DNA of 6,743 nt from Nitrospirales bacterium (GCA_021604265.1 BQIY01000122.1:1-6743); one strand, 5' to 3'; shown: positions 1 through 5,540, numbered from the stretch's first letter. Numbers and translations: made by a program. Notes: generated by a model from the letters alone, not told the origin.

Positions 1-537
1 GTAAAAGATAGCAATAACTATCTTTGCTATTTCTTCATTTGGGAAAGCTTGAATTGCTGCGTAACAAGAACTGTTGGTGCGCTTATTCCTGCCCAGAAAC
101 GATAGCTCTGAATGCGTCCAATACCCAGTAAAGAGGTCAAATAAATCAGCATCAAACTTCTCTTTCCCTTGAATTTTTTCCGTTGCAATGCTCAACCTTT
201 TGCGAATTACCTCTCTATCCTCATCTAGGCTGGATTTCTCTTTGGCAATATCACACTCTTCGTCAATACCCGCGCTCCAAGGGACCACTGATCTAAAACT
301 GTCAGATTTTAGATAGTTGCTAACTATCAAAAAATTTTGAGCCTGCATTTCATCTGTCTTGCCAGTTATCCAATTGTCGAACGTTTTATAAGTGAATGGT
401 TCTCTACCATAGAAATCCGACAATTCCTGGAAGAACGCTGATTTCGCGCCATAACCCAAAATTCTTTCAAAATCAGATATTAGCAACTTAGCTTTTTCCT
501 GGCTCAGCAGCTGTATTTTTTTATCCTCAACTTCCAC
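1..537 (-). CDS. Unrecognised protein with possible N-terminal helix-turn-helix (5' part only; runs off the left edge)
   Basis: Reading leftward from 537, the frame stays open for 179 codons to the window edge, so the C-terminus is missing. An in-frame TAG lies six codons upstream, and the first plausible start after it is GTG at 537-535, with a weak AGAAG four bases before it. The next in-frame ATG is near codon 64. I do not recognise the family. Residues about 31-60 have the spacing of a lambda-repressor/Xre-like helix-turn-helix: an amphipathic helix (AFFQELSDFYG), a turn, then YKTFDNWITGK, which resembles the recognition helix and its end (xxTVxNWxxGR) in that fold. The rest is charged and soluble with no signal peptide or membrane segment. 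It is divergent from the five-gene operon, and its start lies inside the 11-bp repeat array, so autoregulation or control of the operon is possible. The open frame is solid; a DNA-binding role is only a guess. The stretch looks more AT-rich than the genes to its right. Confidence 0.7.
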   Translation of the reverse strand, partial: MEVEDKKIQLLSQEKAKLLISDFERILGYGAKSAFFQELSDFYGREPFTYKTFDNWITGKTDEMQAQNFLIVSNYLKSDSFRSVVPWSAGIDEECDIAKEKSSLDEDREVIRKRLSIATEKIQGKEKFDADLFDLFTGYWTHSELSFLGRNKRTNSSCYAAIQAFPNEEIAKIVIAIFY

Positions 538-575
538 AGTTCTTCTACAGTCCTTCTACAGTCTTTCTACAGAAT
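532..575. repeat. Four tandem 11-bp repeats over the start of the leftward gene (candidate operator array)
   Basis: On the plus strand the units are TTCCACAGTTC (532-542), TTCTACAGTCC (543-553), TTCTACAGTCT (554-564) and TTCTACAGAAT (565-575). The core TTCYACAG is kept in all four and the last three bases drift. The period is exactly 11 bp, near one helical turn, so bound proteins would line up on one face of the DNA. The distal unit is also an imperfect palindrome (TTCT-AC-AGAA). On the minus strand the core reads CTGTAGAA, and the GTG start of the leftward gene falls inside the proximal copy, where TAG has become TGG. Because 11 is not a multiple of three, the array is not a coding repeat. 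A binding-site array is the natural reading, but the binding protein is unknown. Confidence 0.75.
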
Positions 576-666
576 TTCCATTTCACTGCCAGAAAACCAA
601 GCCTGCTTCATATCTTTTCCAGTACATTTGGAATTGAATACCTCGTTAGAAGTCATCGACAACTTT
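576..666. other. Divergent intergenic region; no confident promoter seen
   Basis: This stretch lies between the repeat array and the ribosome binding site of the rightward operon, so it should hold the operon promoter and perhaps the leftward one. I see no convincing sigma-70 -35/-10 pair on either strand. The only structure noted is a short inverted repeat, TTCCA (617-621) and TGGAA (629-633), separated by 7 bp, which could be a protein site but is short enough to be chance. A TTG at 628 is in frame with the first operon gene but has no Shine-Dalgarno, so I treat the region as untranslated. Confidence 0.4.
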
Positions 667-671
667 GGAGG
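667..671 (+). promoter_or_regulatory. Shine-Dalgarno that fixes the operon's first start codon
   Basis: GGAGG lies 7 bases before ATG at 679. This decides the start of the first operon gene in favour of 679 over the in-frame TTG at 628, which would add 17 residues without a ribosome binding site. Confidence 0.8.
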
Positions 672-678
672 CATTCTA

Positions 679-1251
679 ATGAACTTCGAACACGAACAGG
701 GTACTAACTGGTCCTTAGTAATAAAGAGGATAGCGTTTCCATTACTACACCTCATATTCGGTATAGCTCTATTTGCGATTCTTTCCGAAAACATAGCTGA
801 CTTTTCCAGACTCTATCTTTCAGAGCTACCACTAGTCGGCCCGTTATTCGACTCAATTGCTCCCGAAGCAACTCCCGCACATATTGTAGCAGGATTACTA
901 GCCTTCTTTATCATCGCCGTCCCTGTCTACATTTGGGCGTATATTCTGGAAGAGAAGATTATCCAGAACGCACAGGAATGGTTTTCTGTTCCTCAGAACC
1001 AGATTTTGGCAACACTTGCAGGTATTGTCCTTGCTTTCACGATCAGCATCGAATGGTTGTCTCTATTCACATTGATCGCGAAAGCAGGTGCACCAGTATC
1101 CGCGTTCGCCCCTACCCAACAATCTGAATTTTTAGAGTTTATCGGCCAGAACCGTTCTTTGGCCATCGGAATCTCAGCCACATTGACCATCATGAATTTG
1201 GTAATTGCGCTTTTCGCAGCCGCCGCGTTCCGCGATGACAAATCACAATAG
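679..1251 (+). CDS. Four-helix inner-membrane protein, family not recognised
   Basis: The 190-residue product has four strongly hydrophobic segments at about residues 18-37, 68-90, 108-131 and 161-184, joined by polar loops, with a short polar N-terminus and a charged tail (FRDDKSQ). Loop 2-3 carries EEKIIQNAQE and is the most charged. There is no cleavable signal peptide and no recognisable catalytic motif. The ATG at 679 is chosen because GGAGG at 667-671 is ideally placed. It is the first gene of a five-gene operon: its TAG overlaps the Shine-Dalgarno (AGGAG, 1250-1254) of the next gene, 9 bp before that start. Because the VirD4-like subunit further down lacks its own membrane helices, this protein may supply part of the membrane platform; that is inference from context. 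Function is unknown. Confidence 0.85.
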   Translation: MNFEHEQGTNWSLVIKRIAFPLLHLIFGIALFAILSENIADFSRLYLSELPLVGPLFDSIAPEATPAHIVAGLLAFFIIAVPVYIWAYILEEKIIQNAQEWFSVPQNQILATLAGIVLAFTISIEWLSLFTLIAKAGAPVSAFAPTQQSEFLEFIGQNRSLAIGISATLTIMNLVIALFAAAAFRDDKSQ

Positions 1252-1260
1252 GAGATAACC

Positions 1261-1956
1261 ATGAAAAAGCTATTTTTTCCAGCACTAGTATTTGTATTAG
1301 CCATTAGCCTGATTAGCAAAAGCCCCCCCTCGTCCAATACTACCACTCGACCAGAAACAAGCTCTGTATATGTTCTAATCGAGAATGGCGGTACCGTCGA
1401 TGAACAGGATCAACCTGCCGCCCTAGATGCCATCAACCATTTGATGCAGCAGCTTAGTGAGTTAGAACGAAGAAGGGCCACAAGAGATACAGATATTCAT
1501 ATTGTTCTTAGCACACTCCCCAACCGAATTGCCTGGTCCGGCAAACCCGAGGCCCTACTCCAAGATGTTGAAGTTATTCAGCAGTTGACGGCTTTTAAAC
1601 CGACATTCTCCGACCTGGTTATGTCCATGAGCCAGATCAGCACAACAATCGATCTAAATCCCACAGATGAGACTACGTTAATCTGGCTCGGGCCGACCGT
1701 GCATGTCCCGTTTCAGGAAACCTCGGAAGATATCCAGGTTCAAGTGCCGCAGGATATTCCTCCTGAGTTGGCCCTTCCGAATTTCGCTGATCGATTGACC
1801 GCTCTTAAGGTGTACGGAGTTCACCCAGATCAGGACGAGAAACTGCAAGACTACTTTCGCAATATCGGTGTGCTGAGCCGTGCAAGTACAGGCGAATTGG
1901 ATTTCAGATTATTAGGCCCAGCACAAACCAAGGGCAACCTGAGCAATCTGCTCTAA
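1261..1956 (+). CDS. Exported vWA-like protein with degenerate MIDAS positions
   Basis: The 231-residue product opens with a lysine-led hydrophobic stretch (residues 2-18, KKLFFPALVFVLAISLI), read as a Sec signal or membrane anchor. There is no lipobox cysteine. The rest alternates strands and helices in the order expected of a von Willebrand A fold: strand VYVLI (36-40), a long helix (54-72), strand DIHIVLS (78-84), a PTFSDLV element (114-120), strand TTLIWLG (138-144), and strand ALKVYGVHP (181-189) followed by a helix. The metal-site positions are altered: ENGGT (41-45) stands where DxSxS would be, and GPT (144-146) where TDG would be; only the threonine at 115 could match. The vWA assignment is my structural reading, not a sequence-family match. 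It sits next to a vWA gene with an intact site, so the two may form a pair. Start ATG has AGGAG six bases upstream. Confidence 0.8.
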   Translation: MKKLFFPALVFVLAISLISKSPPSSNTTTRPETSSVYVLIENGGTVDEQDQPAALDAINHLMQQLSELERRRATRDTDIHIVLSTLPNRIAWSGKPEALLQDVEVIQQLTAFKPTFSDLVMSMSQISTTIDLNPTDETTLIWLGPTVHVPFQETSEDIQVQVPQDIPPELALPNFADRLTALKVYGVHPDQDEKLQDYFRNIGVLSRASTGELDFRLLGPAQTKGNLSNLL

Positions 1957-1971
1957 GCGGAGGAGACAGCA

Positions 1972-3012
1972 ATGAGATTCTACACACTTTTAGCAGCCAT
2001 CTTCTGGATGGCTGCGCAATCAAACTTTCTGCTGGCAGCAGAAGAACCAAATATTTCATTGGTTGAGCGCTTCCAGTCTCAAGAGGCGCCGAAGATAACC
2101 GTTCAGAGCATCTATAACTTTGAGCGCGAATTGTCGGTGAGAGTAAGGAAGGACCCGCGCTTCATTCCATCTGATGTCCTGATTAGGACCGTGTCGGACT
2201 ACAAAATGACTGATGCAAATGGCATTGAGATTACATCAGGATTTGATATCGACACTGAACATGATCTTGTTGTTGCCTTCTCGGGCGGAACAGCAGAAAT
2301 CATTAAATCAATGCAGACCGGCCAAGGACTGCAAGTCATTAGTAGCTTCAGAAACGCTGGCGGCCAATTTGTTTCTCCTCTACCAGATCGCATTGCCCTG
2401 TACAACACCTCAGGTGACAGACTTTGCCATACCTATGAAGATGTGCAATCCGTTGACCCAGAAATTGCGATCACAATACTTCTTGACCGATCTGGTTCAA
2501 TGGCACAAGAAATTGGGCTCGTTAAATCGGCAGCTCATCAATTCCTTACAAATCTGCCCTCATCAGCGCAATGCGCGGTTGCTTCATTCAATACAGGCTG
2601 GCACTACGGCCATGAAGGCTTCCTTTCTTGTAACACTGGGAACTTTGGCTTCGAGAGCATCACTGCAACCGGTGGCACAGACATTTATGCGCCATTGAAG
2701 AGTACCTATCAGCGTTATTCTGAACCGGAGCTTTCAAGCTATCAGAAAGCCGTCATCATCGTTACCGATGGATATACACTCGAAGATGAAGAGCGCAAGG
2801 CTGAGCTAATGGCCTTACGCGGTGACGTTTTGACATTGGTTTATTTTGTAGGTGGCAACAAGCGCGACGAATTGGAAGGTATTACGGACCATTTCATTGC
2901 GGAGGGAGGAGACATTTCCCGCTCGATCACTCAATACTTTCACACATTATCGGCCGCTTATAACAGTCAGAAAGTTTTAACAGTCCAATCCTGCGAGGCT
3001 TCCGCGCCGTGA
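1972..3012 (+). CDS. Exported von Willebrand factor A domain protein with intact MIDAS
   Basis: The 346-residue product has an N-terminal signal sequence (about residues 1-23, hydrophobic LLAAIFWMAA then LLAAEE, with likely cleavage near AA/EE), a region of about 140 residues I do not recognise, and a C-terminal vWA domain from about 163 to 330. The metal-ion-dependent adhesion site is complete: DRSGS (172-176, DxSxS), the threonine of GGTDIY (236) and the aspartate of VTDG (266). vWA domains with this site usually bind a partner protein through a bound Mg or Mn ion. Cysteines at 152, 201, 220 and 341 would suit disulfides in the periplasm. GGAGGAG (1959-1965) lies six bases before the ATG. 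The stop overlaps the next start as GTGA, which couples this exported protein to the cytosolic ATPase-like subunit. The partner is unknown; the fellow operon products are the first candidates. Confidence 0.92.
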   Translation: MRFYTLLAAIFWMAAQSNFLLAAEEPNISLVERFQSQEAPKITVQSIYNFERELSVRVRKDPRFIPSDVLIRTVSDYKMTDANGIEITSGFDIDTEHDLVVAFSGGTAEIIKSMQTGQGLQVISSFRNAGGQFVSPLPDRIALYNTSGDRLCHTYEDVQSVDPEIAITILLDRSGSMAQEIGLVKSAAHQFLTNLPSSAQCAVASFNTGWHYGHEGFLSCNTGNFGFESITATGGTDIYAPLKSTYQRYSEPELSSYQKAVIIVTDGYTLEDEERKAELMALRGDVLTLVYFVGGNKRDELEGITDHFIAEGGDISRSITQYFHTLSAAYNSQKVLTVQSCEASAP

Positions 3013-4619
3013 GTCATCCAATGGATCAGCGGCGGCTCTTTGTGCGGGACAAAGACCTGCATGGCTCCGCAAAGTGGGCAGATTTTGCCCATCACGCAAG
3101 ATATGGACAGACCTCCCCAGGAGGCGATTTTTGGGGCTATGGCCTGCCTGAGCGAGATGGGCAAGGAGCCTACCCTCTCTATTCAAATACGCTTCGTCAT
3201 TACCTTACGTTCGGTCCAACACGCAGCAACAAACTTATAGCGACATCTATTCCACGCTGCCTTGAACACAAGGGCCAGATTGTCTGTATTGATTCAAAGA
3301 ATGGAGAAGTAGCAAAGATCATCGCCCCTATCCGGGAAAAGATAACGGGCAGAAGAGCAGTAATTGTCGACTCATGGGAAAAGGCAACCAGCTTTTTAGG
3401 TCGAGATGCAGATCGTTTTAATATTTTTGATACCTATGATCCAGAAAGTGACAGCTTCTATGAAGATGTCTTGCTTGATGCATATAGCCTGGTTACTCCG
3501 CGCAACACGAAGGACCCTCACTGGGAAGATGAAGGGCGCTCACTCATCGCAGGACTCAAGCAACACATTACAACCTGCCCTGAGTTCTTGTTTCCCACGG
3601 ATGACAAGTCACGGTCCCTAGGTCAGTTGCGAGACCTTCTCAATTTGCCTCCTAAAGCGTTCAAAGCCATGGTGGCTGGTGAGTTTTCTGAAGCAGAGGA
3701 CGGAAAAAAGACACTAGTCCGTCCCGGTATGGCCCAAAGCCGAAACAAGCAAGTGCGCGGCGCCGCCGCCAGGATACTCAACAAAGCAGAGAGAGAGTTT
3801 TCCGGCGTGATGTCTACAGCGCATCAGAACACGCATTTTCTGGAAAGCGAAAAGATTAGAAGCTCAATGAGTTGCTCCACATTCACCATGGAAGAATTTG
3901 AGAATGGTGAAATAGATATTTACATCGTGCTGCCTGCAGGAAGTCTTTGGCTGTACAGTCAGTACCTGCGTCTATTACTGGCGAAGCTCATTCGAGCCGT
4001 TACAAAATTTAAATCCAAACCACGTAATCCTATTTTGTTTTTTGTGGAGGAAGCCGCTGCGCTGGGACGACTTGAAATCTTACAGCAGGCTTTTTCACTA
4101 TTAGCCGGTTTCGGTATTCAACTTCATCTGATATTTCAGGATTTGAGCCAGCTTGCCAGTTTGTACAAAGACAACTGGCAGTCCTTTATTGCTAACTCTG
4201 GAGTAATCCAGCTCTTAGCAACAACCGATCCCTTCACCGCAGAATATTTTTCGAAATATTGCGGCAACACCTCATCTGAAACGCTTAGCTATGAGTCCAT
4301 GGAAAAAAGAGCGGGCATATTCACCCCTCCTGACTTTTTCACAAGAGGGGACAGCGTAAATTCTCGAAACCTGATAACGCCTCAAGAAGTCATGACTTTG
4401 CCACCGGGTATGCAACTTCTCTTCTTCGCCAATCAGCCTCCCACGCGGGCTTATATGACAGCGTATTTCTTGGACCGTCGTTACAGAGACAAAAAGGACA
4501 ATCCCATCTACAGCATTGATCCGAATTACAGTCATCTACCAACGCCTGCCTCAATAGAATTCACAAAGCCTGGATTGAATATCGAAGCAGTTTTCCATGA
4601 ACTGCAGATGAGGTCATAG
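3009..4619 (+). CDS. VirD4/TraG-type coupling ATPase homologue, without N-terminal membrane helices and with altered Walker motifs
   Basis: The 536-residue product matches type IV coupling proteins from just after their membrane region onward. LHGSAKWA (17-24) is the usual post-membrane signature, then the P-loop region (69-76), a SKNGE (96-100) equivalent to PKGE, HWEDEGRSL (171-179), FFVEEAAALGRLEIL (344-358), IFQDLSQL (375-382) and the C-terminal ITPQEVMTLPP (456-466). In conjugation such proteins pump the relaxase-DNA complex into the secretion channel. Two changes stand out. The P-loop is GPTRSNKL where the family has GPTRSGKG/T, so the glycine before the lysine is Asn74 and the next residue is Leu76. 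Walker B has Glu347-Glu348 where DE is usual. The two N-terminal membrane helices of VirD4 are absent and the gene starts within the upstream stop (GTGA), so they were not simply missed upstream. GAGG (2995-2998) lies ten bases before GTG; ATG at 3021 is an alternative start. ATPase activity is doubtful. Confidence 0.92.
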   Translation: MSHPMDQRRLFVRDKDLHGSAKWADFAHHARYGQTSPGGDFWGYGLPERDGQGAYPLYSNTLRHYLTFGPTRSNKLIATSIPRCLEHKGQIVCIDSKNGEVAKIIAPIREKITGRRAVIVDSWEKATSFLGRDADRFNIFDTYDPESDSFYEDVLLDAYSLVTPRNTKDPHWEDEGRSLIAGLKQHITTCPEFLFPTDDKSRSLGQLRDLLNLPPKAFKAMVAGEFSEAEDGKKTLVRPGMAQSRNKQVRGAAARILNKAEREFSGVMSTAHQNTHFLESEKIRSSMSCSTFTMEEFENGEIDIYIVLPAGSLWLYSQYLRLLLAKLIRAVTKFKSKPRNPILFFVEEAAALGRLEILQQAFSLLAGFGIQLHLIFQDLSQLASLYKDNWQSFIANSGVIQLLATTDPFTAEYFSKYCGNTSSETLSYESMEKRAGIFTPPDFFTRGDSVNSRNLITPQEVMTLPPGMQLLFFANQPPTRAYMTAYFLDRRYRDKKDNPIYSIDPNYSHLPTPASIEFTKPGLNIEAVFHELQMRS

Positions 4620-4623
4620 TCAC

Positions 4624-5043
4624 ATGCCTATTATTATCAAATCGTGGATTGCAATAGCACTCATGCTTGGCAGTGCAAATCTTTGTATCACACTTCTGCA
4701 CAGCCAATTCCCATCGATACCAGACCAGAATTTATCGTACTGGCTATACCTCGCCTCGCCCTGGGCCTTATTGGTTCTATCGATACGATCTTGGTATCGG
4801 CTCTATATTTGGAGGCGCATCTCCAATCTCAAAGCAATCGCGCATCATTCTATGCGCGGTAGCCAGCAAATGCCGCCGAAGATTGTGAAGGCTGGCCTGC
4901 TCGAATATAGCTGCGGGGCTTTATTCTGTTTGTCTGTGTCCACGATTTTTCATTTGTATTCCATTCCCTATTTCGAAGTCGCTATTGCGATCACAATTAT
5001 GATCTCACTCGCTCTTAGATTGTGTCGTTCCGTGGTGAAGTAA
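4624..5043 (+). CDS. Second four-helix membrane protein, family not recognised
   Basis: The 139-residue product has hydrophobic segments at about residues 7-25, 39-57, 92-112 and 115-134. The loop between the second and third (about 58-91) is rich in Arg and Lys (WYRLYIWRR, SMRGSQQ), which by the positive-inside rule puts that loop and both termini in the cytosol. There is no enzyme motif. It starts 4 bp after the ATPase-like gene, with GAGG at 4610-4613 inside that gene, so it is almost certainly co-translated. VirD4 proteins carry two N-terminal membrane helices that the upstream gene lacks; this protein could provide the anchor in trans, though I see no sequence similarity to support it. 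It is the last gene of the operon: the next stretch is non-coding and ends in an intrinsic terminator. Confidence 0.8.
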   Translation: MPIIIKSWIAIALMLGSANLCITLLHSQFPSIPDQNLSYWLYLASPWALLVLSIRSWYRLYIWRRISNLKAIAHHSMRGSQQMPPKIVKAGLLEYSCGALFCLSVSTIFHLYSIPYFEVAIAITIMISLALRLCRSVVK

Positions 5044-5077
5044 ATGACATGCTTCAATCGTAATCCTAAGAAACCTT

Positions 5078-5100
5078 GCGAATGGACTGACTCCATTTGC
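5078..5100 (+). other. Stem-loop in the operon 3' region
   Basis: GCGAATGGA (5078-5086) pairs with TCCATTTGC (5092-5100) around a five-base loop, CTGAC, giving nine pairs with one G-T wobble. No T-run follows, so it is not a terminator. It lies 35 bp after the last operon gene and upstream of the intrinsic terminator, so it is either a structured 3' untranslated region or part of a small RNA that shares the terminator. Confidence 0.45.
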
Positions 5101-5154
5101 ATTTGTGGGTTTCGTTTACGATTTGTTAAACCTTTAAGCTATACCATAGGTAGT

Positions 5155-5200
5155 AAGAGAGCACTTCAGGGAACTAAAACCCTCTGTGCTCTTTTTTATT
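5155..5200 (+). terminator. Rho-independent terminator ending the five-gene operon
   Basis: AAGAGAGCAC (5155-5164) pairs with GTGCTCTTTT (5186-5195), a small internal loop follows, and AGGG (5168-5171) pairs with CCCT (5180-5183) around an eight-base loop. The descending arm runs straight into TTTTTTATT (5192-5200). This is a textbook intrinsic terminator for plus-strand transcription, placed 112 bp after the last operon stop. It separates the operon from the recombinase genes, which therefore need their own promoter. Confidence 0.88.
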
Positions 5201-5333
5201 GCTGTGGGGGATTACAACATATTGCGCAGGGCAGCACCCGATGCGCATCAGCTCTCAAAATAGTGACCCGCACGCGGCAATGTCCGGCGCAAGGGTGTTT
5301 TCACATCCTTGCGCCATTCCGGAGAAGTACACC
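5201..5333 (+). other. Leader region of the recombinase unit with twin TGCGCA palindromes
   Basis: This stretch lies between the terminator and the small gene before the recombinase, so it should contain that unit's promoter. No clear -35/-10 pair is visible. Two copies of the palindrome TGCGCA, at 5223-5228 and 5242-5247, are 19 bp apart; the second extends to ATGCGCAT (5241-5248). They could be an operator or part of a recombinase site. Long open frames that cross this region (a 97-codon frame from 5044, and an upstream extension of the small gene to 5199) run through the terminator or lack a ribosome binding site, so I do not call them genes. Confidence 0.4.
5286..5315 (+). promoter_or_regulatory. 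13-bp stem-loop just before the small gene's ribosome binding site
   Basis: GGCGCAAGGGTGT (5286-5298) pairs with ACATCCTTGCGCC (5303-5315) around a TTTC loop; there are 13 pairs, one of them G-T. It ends five bases before the Shine-Dalgarno GGAG (5321-5324). No T-run follows, so it is not a terminator. An alternative pairing of TCCGG (5283-5287) with CCGGA (5319-5323) would cover the Shine-Dalgarno and compete with the base of the stem, so the leader could switch translation on and off. As DNA it could equally be a protein-binding palindrome. Confidence 0.6.
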
Positions 5334-5540
5334 ATGAAACTTCGACCGGGTCTAAGGGGTAACGGGAAGACCTTCCCCTCTGATTTGAACCCACATAAGC
5401 AAGAGGGTCATAATCAGGATCAGTCACGGGATAGGCTATTGGCCTTTGTCCGTTCACTGGCCCGAAAATGCGCTGAGGATGATTATCGACACGCGAATTC
5501 CGGCCCGTCTTCCCGAAAAGCGGTGGTAGCTAAAAAATGA
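5334..5540 (+). CDS. Small protein translationally coupled to the serine recombinase
   Basis: The 68-residue product is basic and hydrophilic. A polar N-terminal half (MKLRPGLRGNGKTFPSDLNP) leads to a predicted helix with RDRLLAFVRSLARKCAEDDYR at about 32-52, split here as RDRLLAFVRSL then ARKCAEDDYR, and a basic tail ending AVVAKK. From memory, short proteins with a similar (L/F)xxFVRxLARxxAxED helix often precede large serine recombinases in alphaproteobacteria; I could not check this. GGAG at 5321-5324 lies nine bases before the ATG at 5334, which is why that start is preferred over the in-frame ATG at 5199. The stop overlaps the recombinase start as ATGA. It might be a recombination directionality or accessory factor, or simply a leader for coupled translation; the sequence does not decide. 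Confidence 0.72.
   Translation: MKLRPGLRGNGKTFPSDLNPHKQEGHNQDQSRDRLLAFVRSLARKCAEDDYRHANSGPSSRKAVVAKK

Noticed and set aside
617..633. TTCCA/TGGAA inverted repeat as an operator
   Set aside because: Five-base arms with a seven-base gap are expected by chance in a region this size; kept only as a note in the intergenic entry.
628..678. A 17-codon N-terminal extension of the first operon gene from a TTG at 628
   Set aside because: No Shine-Dalgarno precedes it, the extension is not membrane-like or signal-like, and ATG 679 has GGAGG seven bases upstream.
567..794. A 75-codon frame on the minus strand overlapping the first operon gene
   Set aside because: It lies opposite a well-supported membrane-protein gene, has no ribosome binding site, and ends within the repeat array.
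993..1346. A 117-codon frame on the minus strand
   Set aside because: It is antisense to the junction of two well-supported genes with good starts; its sequence shows no domain.
2213..2698. A 161-codon plus-strand frame inside the vWA gene
   Set aside because: It is a shifted frame of the vWA coding region, whose MIDAS motifs are clear in the other frame.
4243..4260. AATATTT-TTCG-AAATATT palindrome inside the ATPase-like gene
   Set aside because: No T-run follows and the bases encode ordinary family residues (AEYFSKY), so it is probably coincidence in coding DNA.
5044..5337. A 97-codon frame on the plus strand following the last operon gene
   Set aside because: It runs straight through the intrinsic terminator and the leader hairpin, is unusually Cys-rich without a pattern, and has no ribosome binding site.
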